Assembly (NCBI GenBank): GCA_036382515.1
Contig: DASVHQ010000289.1
Span: 1-64,000 of the forward strand
DNA length: 64,000 nt
Direction: 5' to 3'
Source: JADGRF01 sp036382515
GTDB taxonomy: Bacteria > Myxococcota_A > Polyangia > Polyangiales > JAFGIB01
The translations under genes were made by a program, and so were the position numbers. This document shows, one piece after another, positions 24,881-33,779 of this stretch. The notes beneath the pieces are model-generated. The model was not told the origin of the DNA. It ran no database searches and was given only the letters and a program-made list of their open reading frames with translations. Numbering within the stretch: position 1 is the first letter of the stretch; the number at the start of each line of letters is the position of its first letter.

Positions 24881-27868
24881 TCACTGGTAGGTCATTCCGA
24901 TCACCGAAGTGAACGGATCGAGCGGGATCGGCGCGAGCCCACGAATCGCGGGGTCGACCATGTACAGCTGCTGGTCGATGTCGTTGAAGCGCAGGAAGTT
25001 GGGCAGCACTCCGTGGTAGGAGCTGTAGCCGTAAGAGTTCGCATCGAGCACGACCTGCGGAACCGACGGCGGCAGGCCGATGGTCAAGGTGGTGCCGAGG
25101 TCGGGGCGAACGCGCTGGTCGATCTGAAACGCGATCACCGCATTCTCGAAGCGGGTCCGGTCATACGCGCGCGCGTTGCGCAGTGGGCTCTGTGCGCGGT
25201 CCTCCACACAGCGGCCCGAGCTGTCGGTGACGACGCGGTGCGAGAAGCTGCCGGTGCGCCGATCGATGACGGTATACGAGTTACGAGTCCGCACTGCGTA
25301 GGTCATCAACATGTCGCGGAAGCACTGGCGCACGAAGCTGTAGCTGGTGGAGCTCACGCCGCTGACCTTTGCGACCATATCGCTGCCGATGACGAGGCGG
25401 TCGGCGAACGAGCGGGTGATCGGGAAGGCGATCTCGACGTCACCCGCGACGCGAGCGTTGTCGAGCGAAACGCACTCCTCGGCGAGTGTATGGCCGGCAG
25501 TTCCGACGCGCTTTGCGCCCTCGGGCCAGTCGGTCGTCACGAGCTTGCTCGTGATCACGAGCTGATCTCCGTCGTGGTGCTCGGCCTTGAGGTCGTCGCT
25601 GCCGAGCACGCCGGCCTTGCAGAAGTTCGCCTCGCCCGCGAACTCAAGCTGACCCGTCTTGGAATCGGCGCTCCCCGCGTCCACGAAGCGCCCATGGCCG
25701 CCCTGAGTACCCGGCAGGATGCCTTCGAAGGTCGCATCCCAAAGGCCGACGGCGATCCAAGGGTCGGCGGGGGCGCACACGCGCGAGTCGCGCTTGAGAT
25801 CGTGACAGAGTTGGCCGAGCGTGATCGACGGTGTCACAGCGCTGTTGTCGCCGCTGGCGGCGGCATCCAATCCCGCATCGAGCACCGCTGATTTGCCCGC
25901 GTCCGCGGTCTTCGCCGTCGCCGCGTCAGCGGTGGCCGTGGAGGCCGCGCCGGCCTGGATGCCACCGTCTACCAGGTTCGCGATCGTCAGCTGGTCCGGA
26001 AATGCCGGGAACTTGTTCGCCCCGCAAGTGATACACGCGAGTTGCTCGATCTCGGGGCTGTCGACGGTGCCGTCCGCGTTCACCAGGAAATGCCCGGTGC
26101 CGATGGTGAAGACCGGTGGGTAGTTGCCAGTCGTCGGTGCCAGGATCGGCGCCGGCTGCGTGAGGTCGATGGCCGCGAGCAGGCGCGGTCGGTGCCGCAC
26201 CACGGGGTACGGGCAGGTGTGGCATTCGGCCAGCGCCAGATCGTGCACGTCCACGATGCGCACCGTGCCGTCGCTGATGCCGACGGCGACGAAGACACCG
26301 CGCAGCCGCGAGCTGGCCTGCGCCGTATTCGTGCTGTCGGTGCAGTAAAGGCGCGGATCACTGGCCGCCATGTTGCTGAGGTCGGCAGGCGCGCACGCGA
26401 GCTTCTTCGTCTTTGTGTTCTCCGTGAGCACCGAATCATCGAGCGAGATCAGCTCGAGCCCCGGGTCGGTGATGCCATAGAGCTGACGCAGCCGCGCATA
26501 GGGCGCCACGGAGGTCTGATCGAAGCCGTGCAACGGGTTGTTAGTGTCGTAGATGCCGCGCACGACCTCGATCGAGGTTGCCACCGGCTGCCCGGTGGTG
26601 AGCCTGATACCGGTCGCGCCCGGTGGGCCGAACGCGATGCGGTCGGGGCGCGAGCTAGGTTCGGAGCTCACCGACAGCACGCGATTGCCCTGGGTGACCA
26701 AGACCGACCCGTCGGTCGCGTCGATGGCGTAGACGTACTGGGTCTCCCCGGTGAAGTGCGAGCGACCGCAGTCTCCGCCGACGAGCTTGGTCGGTACCGG
26801 CGGGGTGACGGCGAGCGCGCTCGTCGGGACGCCCGTGACGATGGGTGCGAGCACTGCGGCGCCGAGATTGCCGGCCTTGATGGCGTCGAGATCGAACGAG
26901 TGGATGATGGGCAGCGTTGCGTCGGCCACCAGCAAGCGTCGCACGCAGGGCGTGCCGGCTCGGCAGAAGGCATCGACAGTCAGGGCCATGGGCCGAGGGG
27001 TTTTCGTCGCGGCGTCGGCCGGGATCGAGGTCGCGACTTTCTTCGGCGCAGGTAGCAAGAGCTGGGAGTCACACGCCTTCTGGTACGGCTCGCTCTCGGT
27101 GCCTCCGGCCGTGCTCGGCGTGGCTTTCGCAAGCGACTGGGTCAGCGGAATCAGCTGCGAAGCGGGCGTGTCGAGCGTGCCTTCCACGCAGTTGGCGCGC
27201 GCGCCGCCGCCCGCTGGCGACGTGCAGCGCTGAATCGGCAAGCGCAGCAGCGCTCCGGCGTCGGCGAAGGCCACGAAGAGTGCGTCCTCGTCGGGCGACA
27301 TCTCCATCGCGCTTGGGCTCTGCGCGCCGAGTGCGGCCATGCCCGGCAGCACGAAGCGCACAGTCTGCAGCACCGGGTCTTCTCCGACATCGAGATGTCT
27401 GAACGCCGCCGTCTTGAGCACCGTGAGATCACGCGAACCTGCGTTCGCCACGTAAGTGACTTCCGGCCGATGGCGCGCAACGGCGATGGCCACGGGCAGC
27501 TCGCCCACGGGCACGAAGGTGTAGCCTGGGATGTCCGGTCGGCTGTCGATCACGCTCTTGTTACGCAGATCCACGGCAGCGACCTCACCGCGGCTCGTCT
27601 GGGCGAGCAGCGCATGCATGGCCGTGCTGGTGTCCGGGCCACAGATCGTGGCTGCGGGCCTGCCCACCGTCGTCGCGCCCGCGGCGACCGTCGGATAGCA
27701 GCACTCGATGGGCACCGGCAGCGGGTTGTTGCCGTCCTGCGTCTGGATACACACGAACGCCACGGCACCCGGACGATCGAAGGTGGGCGGCGACGGAGGC
27801 GGCACCTGGTTTCCGCACCCCACGAGCCAAACCGCGAAGCATCCCAGCGTCCACAGCCAGCGCGTCAT
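24881..27868 (-). CDS. Large predicted lipoprotein, beta-propeller-like
   Basis: Protein of 995 residues with a clear lipoprotein signal: WLWTLGCFAVWLVGCG, with the lipidated Cys at about 18. After a Pro-rich linker there are repeating strand-rich segments such as ELPVAIAVARHRPEVTYVANAGSRDLTVL and SPDEDALFVAFADAGALLRLP that resemble YVTN/SMP-30-type propeller blades. Many cysteines are present, including CTSPAGG and CITCGANKFP, which suggests disulphides in the periplasm or outer membrane. A stretch near residue 650-680 is Ala/Asp-rich. Function is unknown. It overlaps the related upstream lipoprotein gene by 4 bases and ends 6 bases before mutS. Confidence 0.8.
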   Translation of the reverse strand: MTRWLWTLGCFAVWLVGCGNQVPPPSPPTFDRPGAVAFVCIQTQDGNNPLPVPIECCYPTVAAGATTVGRPAATICGPDTSTAMHALLAQTSRGEVAAVDLRNKSVIDSRPDIPGYTFVPVGELPVAIAVARHRPEVTYVANAGSRDLTVLKTAAFRHLDVGEDPVLQTVRFVLPGMAALGAQSPSAMEMSPDEDALFVAFADAGALLRLPIQRCTSPAGGGARANCVEGTLDTPASQLIPLTQSLAKATPSTAGGTESEPYQKACDSQLLLPAPKKVATSIPADAATKTPRPMALTVDAFCRAGTPCVRRLLVADATLPIIHSFDLDAIKAGNLGAAVLAPIVTGVPTSALAVTPPVPTKLVGGDCGRSHFTGETQYVYAIDATDGSVLVTQGNRVLSVSSEPSSRPDRIAFGPPGATGIRLTTGQPVATSIEVVRGIYDTNNPLHGFDQTSVAPYARLRQLYGITDPGLELISLDDSVLTENTKTKKLACAPADLSNMAASDPRLYCTDSTNTAQASSRLRGVFVAVGISDGTVRIVDVHDLALAECHTCPYPVVRHRPRLLAAIDLTQPAPILAPTTGNYPPVFTIGTGHFLVNADGTVDSPEIEQLACITCGANKFPAFPDQLTIANLVDGGIQAGAASTATADAATAKTADAGKSAVLDAGLDAAASGDNSAVTPSITLGQLCHDLKRDSRVCAPADPWIAVGLWDATFEGILPGTQGGHGRFVDAGSADSKTGQLEFAGEANFCKAGVLGSDDLKAEHHDGDQLVITSKLVTTDWPEGAKRVGTAGHTLAEECVSLDNARVAGDVEIAFPITRSFADRLVIGSDMVAKVSGVSSTSYSFVRQCFRDMLMTYAVRTRNSYTVIDRRTGSFSHRVVTDSSGRCVEDRAQSPLRNARAYDRTRFENAVIAFQIDQRVRPDLGTTLTIGLPPSVPQVVLDANSYGYSSYHGVLPNFLRFNDIDQQLYMVDPAIRGLAPIPLDPFTSVIGMTYQ

Positions 27869-29286
27869 TTGAACTCCTGAACCGGTCGTGGCGAGCCGAG
27901 CGTTGCGATCACCTCGGCCGAGGTCGGGCCCGCATGGGCTCCCTGCACCACCGGCGCGAGATCGAGGATGCGAACCACCGATGAACGGAAGTCCGCGACG
28001 TACAGGCGCTTGCGCACGTCGTCGATGCCAAGCTCGAACGGCCCGCTGAGGTTGTGGACGATGGAGAGCACCTCGCCATCCAGCAAGTCGATCACGTAGA
28101 TCTCGCGCGCGTCGAAGCAGCTGACGACCACGACCGAGCGTCCGGCCACGTGGCCCAGAGTCAGGCGCGAAGGACCTGCCCCGACCAGCACCGTTCTGCG
28201 TGCCGGTGCGCTGACCGCGTTGCCGACGTCCGACGTCTGAATCTGTGGCACGTCGACCCAGAGCAGCGCTGCGGGGTTTCGGCTGATGACGAGAGCCTGC
28301 CCGGGGAGCTCGTCCGTGAATGCCAAGCTGCGCGTGTCGAGGGTGGCACTCACGCCGTCGATGTCGAGGATGCCGTCATCGTATAGGGCCGACTGCTGCG
28401 TCGCTCCGAGGTTCAGCGCGACGCCGACGCGGCCAAGCACCTTCGGGCCACTGCCAGCTGCGGTCAGCCGATCGTGCACGCTGAAGTAGGCGCGTCGCGT
28501 GCGGTGATCGAACGCGATGGCGGTGGGTTCTTGCACGAGGCCAGTGACCACGTCGACGAGCGTCGGGCCGAGAGTCTGTCCGCTCTCGGCCTGCTCCAGG
28601 AAGAGGCTGACCTGCCCGCCGCGATGTGCGACCAGCACGAAGTCGCCCTTCAGCTTGCCGGCATTCGGGTCGGCAGTTTGATCGGGCTCGAGCAAGTCGC
28701 GGGCATTGCCGGTCGCGAGGGCGATGCCTTCTGGCGGATAGCTCAGGTTCCGCGGGTTCTGCAGCGGGTCGCCGCGTTGGTGGTCGGGGTCGCAGTGGCG
28801 GCCGGTGTTGCCGCAGCGCAGCAAGCCATCCGCATTCTTCTTCACATCCACGGTCTCATCGGTCTCGATGAACGTGAGGCTCGCGTCGGCGCGATTCGTC
28901 ATGTAGAGGTGCTTGTGATCGCCCGACGGCGCGACGCCGGTCGCGAACGAGCTCACGAGCACTTCGTCCACGAGGAAGCTCGTGGGGTCGATCTTGCAGT
29001 CGATGCCGGGGGCGCTGGCGCACTGACGAGCAATCTGCTTGTCCAGAGCCGCGAGGTCGTAAGCCTGCACGCTGCCGCCGTTGTAGCGCAGGTCGAAGTT
29101 CGAGTTGATCAGGTACAGGAAGCGAGGCGCCGCGCTGCTGCTCTGCCCCGAGAGCGCAAGCGCCGTGGGGAAGTACAGGAGCCCACGCGGCGGGTCGTCG
29201 CCCGGGTTATTGAGGTTGCAGGCGCTGCTCGTCAGCACGAGGCAAGCCAGCAAGAATATGGAACAAAGTGATGCGGCACGACGCAT
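27865..29286 (-). CDS. Predicted lipoprotein, beta-propeller-like
   Basis: Protein of 473 residues with signal CSIFLLACLVLTSSACN (lipidated Cys about residue 23). The rest contains propeller-type blades such as GVAPSGDHKHLYMTNRADASLTFIE, PTAIAFDHRTRRAYFSV and the C-terminal GIDDVRKRLYVADFRSSVVRILD. It resembles the downstream 995-residue protein in style, and the two genes overlap by 4 bases, so a surface complex of the two proteins is a reasonable guess. No catalytic motif is evident. The upstream intergenic region contains a GC-rich decamer repeat. Confidence 0.8.
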   Translation of the reverse strand: MRRAASLCSIFLLACLVLTSSACNLNNPGDDPPRGLLYFPTALALSGQSSSAAPRFLYLINSNFDLRYNGGSVQAYDLAALDKQIARQCASAPGIDCKIDPTSFLVDEVLVSSFATGVAPSGDHKHLYMTNRADASLTFIETDETVDVKKNADGLLRCGNTGRHCDPDHQRGDPLQNPRNLSYPPEGIALATGNARDLLEPDQTADPNAGKLKGDFVLVAHRGGQVSLFLEQAESGQTLGPTLVDVVTGLVQEPTAIAFDHRTRRAYFSVHDRLTAAGSGPKVLGRVGVALNLGATQQSALYDDGILDIDGVSATLDTRSLAFTDELPGQALVISRNPAALLWVDVPQIQTSDVGNAVSAPARRTVLVGAGPSRLTLGHVAGRSVVVVSCFDAREIYVIDLLDGEVLSIVHNLSGPFELGIDDVRKRLYVADFRSSVVRILDLAPVVQGAHAGPTSAEVIATLGSPRPVQEFK

Positions 29287-29370
29287 GGCGTGCGCACCGT
29301 AGTCGGTCGCGACAGCGCCCGCAACCCAGTGCTGCAGTCGCGCTCGACTGTCCCGCGGCAGCCGGCGGCG

Positions 29371-29413
29371 GCGGGCGGCGGCGGCGGGCGGCGGCGGGCG
29401 GCGGCGGGCGGCG
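29371..29413. repeat. G-rich decamer tandem repeat
   Basis: Three perfect copies of GCGGCGGGCG fill 29381-29410. They are preceded by a shifted copy at 29371-29380 and followed by GCG. The tract lies in the 144-base gap between the PEGA kinase gene and the lipoprotein gene on the minus strand. The plus strand has runs of two and three G at regular spacing, so G-quadruplex formation is possible. Slippage could vary the copy number. Confidence 0.85.
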
Positions 29414-29430
29414 AAAGGCCTAGCGGCTGC

Positions 29431-31026
29431 TCAGTTCCACGGATCGAGCACTTCGGTCTGGACGCGGCCGCTCTTTTGACCGCCCGCTGCCGCGGGCTTG
29501 TCGCCTGCAGGCGCGGCGCCGTTCTTGCTCTTGGGCTTGGAGGAGCCTGCGTGCGTGCTCGCGCGCGGCTCCTCGGCCTTGGGCTTCTGCGTGAGCTTGA
29601 CGGTGAGCGTGTCTTCGGTGAGCGCGGAGATCACGATCGCCTTGCTCTCGTAGCCAGTCGCGCGCAGCTCGAGGTGCAGCTGCTTGTCGCCGTCGGGCTT
29701 GGCCACCGTGTACGGCGCGTTGCCGACCAGCGAGCCGTCTACGTAGACCTCGGCCCCCGCAGGTTCGGCCGCGACGGTGACTTTGACGGGTGCAGCCGCA
29801 GGCGCCGCTGGTGGCGCGGCTGCCGGTTGCGGTGCCTGTTCGGCAGGCTTGGCTGGGTCGCTGGCAGGCTTCACGACGTTCGCGGCCTCGCTGCCCTTGC
29901 CGCCCGACATCATCGCGACCACGCCGCCCACCACCAGCAGCGCGACCACGCCGATGCCGATGTACAGCGGCGTCTTGTTCTTGCGCAGCGCGAGCTCGGG
30001 CTGTCCCATGCCGACGCTGACGCGCGCCTCGACGCCGGTCAGCGTGGCCTGTCCACCGGCGGCGCGATCGACGCGCTCCATCACGGCCTTGGGCGTGAGC
30101 CCGTGCTCGATGGCCTCGAGATCGGCGGCTAGCTCCGCCATGGTCTGGTAGCGGACATCGGCCTTCTTCTGCAGGCACTTCAGGATCACAGCTTCGAGCG
30201 CGGGCGGCACGTCGACAGGCGGCGGAAGGTCGTGCGGTGCGATCGGGTTTTCGTAGAGGTGCTTGGTGAGGATGCCCATCAAGTTGTCGGCATCGAACGG
30301 CACCTTGCCCGTGGCCATCTCGTACAGGATCACGCCGACCGCGTAGATGTCGGTGCGATGATCGACGTTGGTGCCAGCGCACTGCTCGGGAGACATGTAG
30401 TGCGGCGTTCCGAACACCTGGCCCGCTTGGGTGAGCTTGCTGGTGTTGCCGCCGACCTTCGCGATACCGAAGTCGAGAACCTTGACGAAGTCTTTTTCCG
30501 AACCGCGCTCCACCAGCTGCACGTTGTCGGGCTTCATGTCGCGGTGGACGATGCCGATTTCGTGGGCTGCGCCGAGTGCGCCCGCCAGCTGCTTCACCAC
30601 GCGGATCGTGCGCTCGGGCGGGAACTTGCCCTGAGCCATCGCGTCGGTGAGCGAACGCCCACTGAGGAACTCCATCACGAAGTACGTGGAGCCGTCGGGC
30701 AGCGAGCCGAAGTCACTGATGTCGATGATGTGTTGGTTACCGATCGCCGATGCGCTCTGCGCTTCTTGCCGGAAGCGGGCCACGATCTCGTCGTTCTTCG
30801 AGACCTCGGGCCGCAGCACCTTGATCGCCAGAGCCTTGCCGAGCGTGGTGTGCACCGCCTTGTAGACGATGCCCATGCCGCCTTCGCCCAGGACCTTCTC
30901 GACCCGGTAGCGACCGTCCAGAACCTGACCGATGAGCGGGTCGTTCACGTGCCTGCTGTGCACTCCGGTCGGGGCGGCCCCGGCGCCCGCCGCGGCCTGC
31001 GTGCCGTTTCCACCTTGTTCAGACAT
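29431..31026 (-). CDS. Transmembrane Ser/Thr protein kinase with C-terminal PEGA domain
   Basis: Hanks-type kinase of 531 residues from the ATG at 31026 (MSEQGGNG). The kinase domain (about 40-300) has GEGGMGIVYKA, the ATP lysine in LAIKVLRPE, catalytic HRDMKPDNVQL, DFGIAKVGG and APE-like SPEQCAG. A single membrane helix follows, IGIGVVALLVVGGVVAMM, then a Pro/Ala linker and a PEGA domain (VTVAAEPAGAEVYVDGSLVG). The tail is Lys/Ser/Ala-rich. PEGA domains are extracytoplasmic, so this is probably a sensor kinase. An upstream in-frame start exists at 31095, but that stretch does not look conserved. Confidence 0.92.
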   Translation of the reverse strand: MSEQGGNGTQAAAGAGAAPTGVHSRHVNDPLIGQVLDGRYRVEKVLGEGGMGIVYKAVHTTLGKALAIKVLRPEVSKNDEIVARFRQEAQSASAIGNQHIIDISDFGSLPDGSTYFVMEFLSGRSLTDAMAQGKFPPERTIRVVKQLAGALGAAHEIGIVHRDMKPDNVQLVERGSEKDFVKVLDFGIAKVGGNTSKLTQAGQVFGTPHYMSPEQCAGTNVDHRTDIYAVGVILYEMATGKVPFDADNLMGILTKHLYENPIAPHDLPPPVDVPPALEAVILKCLQKKADVRYQTMAELAADLEAIEHGLTPKAVMERVDRAAGGQATLTGVEARVSVGMGQPELALRKNKTPLYIGIGVVALLVVGGVVAMMSGGKGSEAANVVKPASDPAKPAEQAPQPAAAPPAAPAAAPVKVTVAAEPAGAEVYVDGSLVGNAPYTVAKPDGDKQLHLELRATGYESKAIVISALTEDTLTVKLTQKPKAEEPRASTHAGSSKPKSKNGAAPAGDKPAAAGGQKSGRVQTEVLDPWN

Positions 31027-31131
31027 GCCAAGCGGTCCTTGCTGCGGTGTCCAAGAGTGTGACCCAACCCCAAACGACGTGCGACGACCGGCCACGAAAG
31101 TCGTTCACACTGGTAAGAAAGACAGCTTCTC

Positions 31132-31160
31132 ATGATTGGTCATTCGCGCAGGACGGTCAA
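31132..31160 (-). promoter_or_regulatory. Candidate promoter of PEGA kinase gene
   Basis: On the minus strand TTGACC (31155-31160) is followed by a 17-base spacer and AATCAT (31132-31137), matching the sigma70 consensus at 5 and 4 of 6 positions. It lies about 105 bases before the kinase ATG in the 257-base gap after scpB. That gap holds no other gene that I can support. Confidence 0.35.
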
Positions 31161-31283
31161 GTTCCGCCCGGGCTTTCGCATCGCTGAATCTGCACGGATT
31201 CCCGCGTTGCGCGCCGGCCCGCGGCTTTCGCCCGTATAGCGTGCGCTGCGCACCCGCGCCCACGTTGGCGCCACCGGCGGTGC

Positions 31284-32444
31284 TCAGTCTTCGTCCTCGA
31301 TCTCGAAGACCTCGCGGTCGGTGTTCGGTGTAGCGTCCGCGTGCTCGGAAGCTTCAGGCTCGGGTGCGCCCAGGTGGTCGTCCCGGACAGCGGCTTCGCT
31401 CTCGGCGGGCGGCGACGACGGCTCGGCGCCGCCCTCTTCTTCCTCGACGCGCTTGGCCGCCTCCGCAATCGCGAACAGCTCCTCGTCGCCGATCTCCGGC
31501 AGCTCGTCGGCCGCAGCGGCTTCGCTGCTGTCCTGTGCCGCCGCTGCGAAGTCGGCTGATTCTCCGGTCTTGCGCTGGAAGAGCGCGCGGTTCTCCTCGG
31601 TCAGGTCGGTGAACTCACGCAGGGTCGGCAGCTCCTGCATGCCGCGCAGACCGAAGAACTCCAGGAAGTAGGGGGCCGTGCCGTACAGCAGCGGGCGCCC
31701 GGGTTCGTCCTTGCGGCCCAGGATCTTCAGCAGGCCTCGCTCCAGCAACACCTTGAGGGCGGAGCCGCTGTCGACGCCCCGTACGTCGTCAATCTCGGGC
31801 CGCGTGATCGGCTGCCGGTACGCGACCAGGGCCAGGGTTTCCAGCTGCGCGCGCGTCAGGCGAACGGGTCGTGCCGCCACCAAATCTCGCACGAACGGCG
31901 CGCTTGCCGCCGCCGAGCGGAACTGGAAACCGCTGGACACCTCGACGAGCTCGATGCCGCGGCCCGAGTACTCTTGCACCAGCTCCAGCAAGAGCTCGCG
32001 CACTTCGGCCGACTTCGCTTTCACGATGCGGGCCAGTTGCTGGGCCGTGATGATCTGGTCGGAGACGAAGACCAAGCTCTCGAGCACACGCTTCAGGTGC
32101 TCGCGGGTCTTGGGCGCCTCTGCGGGCGGCTCGGTCCGGATCGGCTCCGCTTCGGCGTCGCTGTCGGCGTCGGCGTCTGTGTCGTGGGCTGCGTCCGTGT
32201 CGGTGTCCGGCGCTTCGTCCGCGTCCACTGCGGTCGACTCTGCGGTCCCTGCGTCCTGCGCGCGCAGCTCGGAGACCTCGGACACCAGCTCTGGCGCTGC
32301 GTCTTGCGGGGTGTCGTCCGCCACGGGTTCGACTTCGGCTTCGCTGCTCGCGCGGTTCGACTCGGACGCGGACTCGCTCGTCGCGCTATCTTCCGGCGTC
32401 GTCGGTGCTTCGGCAGGTCGTCTGCTGCGTTTGCGAGGGTTCAT
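31284..32444 (-). CDS. scpB: Segregation and condensation protein B
   Basis: Subunit of the Smc-ScpAB condensin that compacts the chromosome. The conserved winged-helix core spans about residues 108-290: LKRVLESLVFVSDQIITAQQLA, LALVAYRQPITRPEIDDVRGVDS, ILGRKDEPGRPLLYGTAPYFLEFFGL. ScpB is usually 180-220 residues; here acidic, Ser/Glu/Asp-rich extensions of about 105 residues before and 90 after the core make 386. It overlaps the upstream scpA by 4 bases. Confidence 0.94.
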   Translation of the reverse strand: MNPRKRSRRPAEAPTTPEDSATSESASESNRASSEAEVEPVADDTPQDAAPELVSEVSELRAQDAGTAESTAVDADEAPDTDTDAAHDTDADADSDAEAEPIRTEPPAEAPKTREHLKRVLESLVFVSDQIITAQQLARIVKAKSAEVRELLLELVQEYSGRGIELVEVSSGFQFRSAAASAPFVRDLVAARPVRLTRAQLETLALVAYRQPITRPEIDDVRGVDSGSALKVLLERGLLKILGRKDEPGRPLLYGTAPYFLEFFGLRGMQELPTLREFTDLTEENRALFQRKTGESADFAAAAQDSSEAAAADELPEIGDEELFAIAEAAKRVEEEEGGAEPSSPPAESEAAVRDDHLGAPEPEASEHADATPNTDREVFEIEDED

Positions 32445-33556
32445 AGGTCGGTCTCGTCAATCAGAGCCTGCGTGGCCGGCTCGGTTGAAGTCGGTCGTAG
32501 CTCGCCAGCGGTGTCGTCGGGCGCCATCGGGGCTGGCACCGTGTCAGCTGCATCGGCAGCATCGGTGACTTCGGTCGTGTCGGTGGCCTCAGCGACGCCC
32601 GTGGCTTCAGCGTCGTCGGTAGTCTCAGCGGCGACAGTCCCCTCGGTCGGCGAGGCGAGTGATTCTTCTTCGGCCTGGCTCGCGAGCGCCGCGACGTCCG
32701 GCGATTCAGCCTCCACGTCGGGGTGCGCTTGCGGCTCCGTGTCGGACGGGACGAACGGCTCGCGCGGGCCGCGTTCCGAGGCGGGCGGTATCGTGGGCGC
32801 ATCCGCGTCGAGCAGCGCGTATTGCACGTGCAGCGGCGACGCCGGATCCGACTGGTAGATGCGCGTCATGCGCAGCTTGGTCATCTCGAGCAGCGCCATG
32901 AACGTGACCACGACTTCGTAGCGCGTGCGATCCCCTTCGAACAGCTCCTCGAACGTGCACTCGCGCTTGCTGCGCAGCAGGTCGGCAAGCTGCGAGATGC
33001 GCTCGTGGATGGTGATGCGTTCGGCGCTGACCTCGAGCGCCACGCGACCCTTGACGCGCTTGAGGATGCCCTGGAACGCGTCGAGCAGCTTGTAGATCTC
33101 GATCTGCGCGAGCGGCGCAGGACCCTGTGCTTCGGGCGCGGGCATGCCGCGTGCGAACACGTCGCGACCCTCGAGTGGACGTGCGCCCAGCTCTTCGGCC
33201 GCGGCGCGGTACTTTTGGTACTCGAGCAGGCGCCGGATCAGCTCCTCGCGTGGGTCGCCCAGGTAGACCTCGTCCGGTTCATCGGGCTGGTCGAGCGGCG
33301 ACGGCGGCAAGAGCATCTTGGACTTGATGTGCGCGAGCGTCGCCGCCATCAGCAGGTACTCGCTGGCGACGTCGAGATCGAGCTCGCGCATCATGCCGAG
33401 GTACTCGAGGTAGCGCTCGGTCACGAACGAGATCGGCAGATCCAGAATCGGTAGCTCGTGCTTCCTGATCAGGTGCAAGAGCAGGTCGAGCGGCCCCTCG
33501 AAAGTCGGGAGCTGGATGCGGAACTGCGCATCTGCTGGGATGGTCGGCTCGTCCAT
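32441..33556 (-). CDS. scpA: Segregation and condensation protein A
   Basis: Kleisin subunit that bridges the Smc heads. The N-terminal signature FEGPLDLLLHLIRKHELPILDLPI is followed by EYLLMAATLAHIKSKMLLP at about residue 70, both diagnostic. The C-terminal winged helix lies around 200-235 (VVTFMALLEMTKLRM). About 120 residues of acidic, Thr/Ala-rich tail extend it to 371 residues, against 240-280 in most bacteria. The gene has a 223-base divergent region upstream shared with the zinc-ribbon protein gene; no clear promoter was identified there. Confidence 0.95.
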   Translation of the reverse strand: MDEPTIPADAQFRIQLPTFEGPLDLLLHLIRKHELPILDLPISFVTERYLEYLGMMRELDLDVASEYLLMAATLAHIKSKMLLPPSPLDQPDEPDEVYLGDPREELIRRLLEYQKYRAAAEELGARPLEGRDVFARGMPAPEAQGPAPLAQIEIYKLLDAFQGILKRVKGRVALEVSAERITIHERISQLADLLRSKRECTFEELFEGDRTRYEVVVTFMALLEMTKLRMTRIYQSDPASPLHVQYALLDADAPTIPPASERGPREPFVPSDTEPQAHPDVEAESPDVAALASQAEEESLASPTEGTVAAETTDDAEATGVAEATDTTEVTDAADAADTVPAPMAPDDTAGELRPTSTEPATQALIDETDL

Positions 33557-33779
33557 GACGGGGCGGGGAGCTAACTATCTCCGGCAGCCGGGTGTCAACG
33601 TTCGCCGCGTCACAATGCGGTATCACGGCCCATAGAGGTGGGCATCAACCCTACCCGTTCGTTCACGCCACTACCAAGCGTCTGCGCAAAGGGGTGTTCG
33701 GCATTGATGCCTGGCACGAAGATCGGCACTCTCTTCAGGTGACCCTGCCATTTTCCAGAGTGCACGGAGCGGCACCGGG

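Noticed and set aside
33711..33728. TGGCAC...GGCA resembling a sigma54 promoter before the zinc-ribbon protein gene
   Set aside because: The spacing between the GG and GC elements is one base too long and the -12 element is poor.
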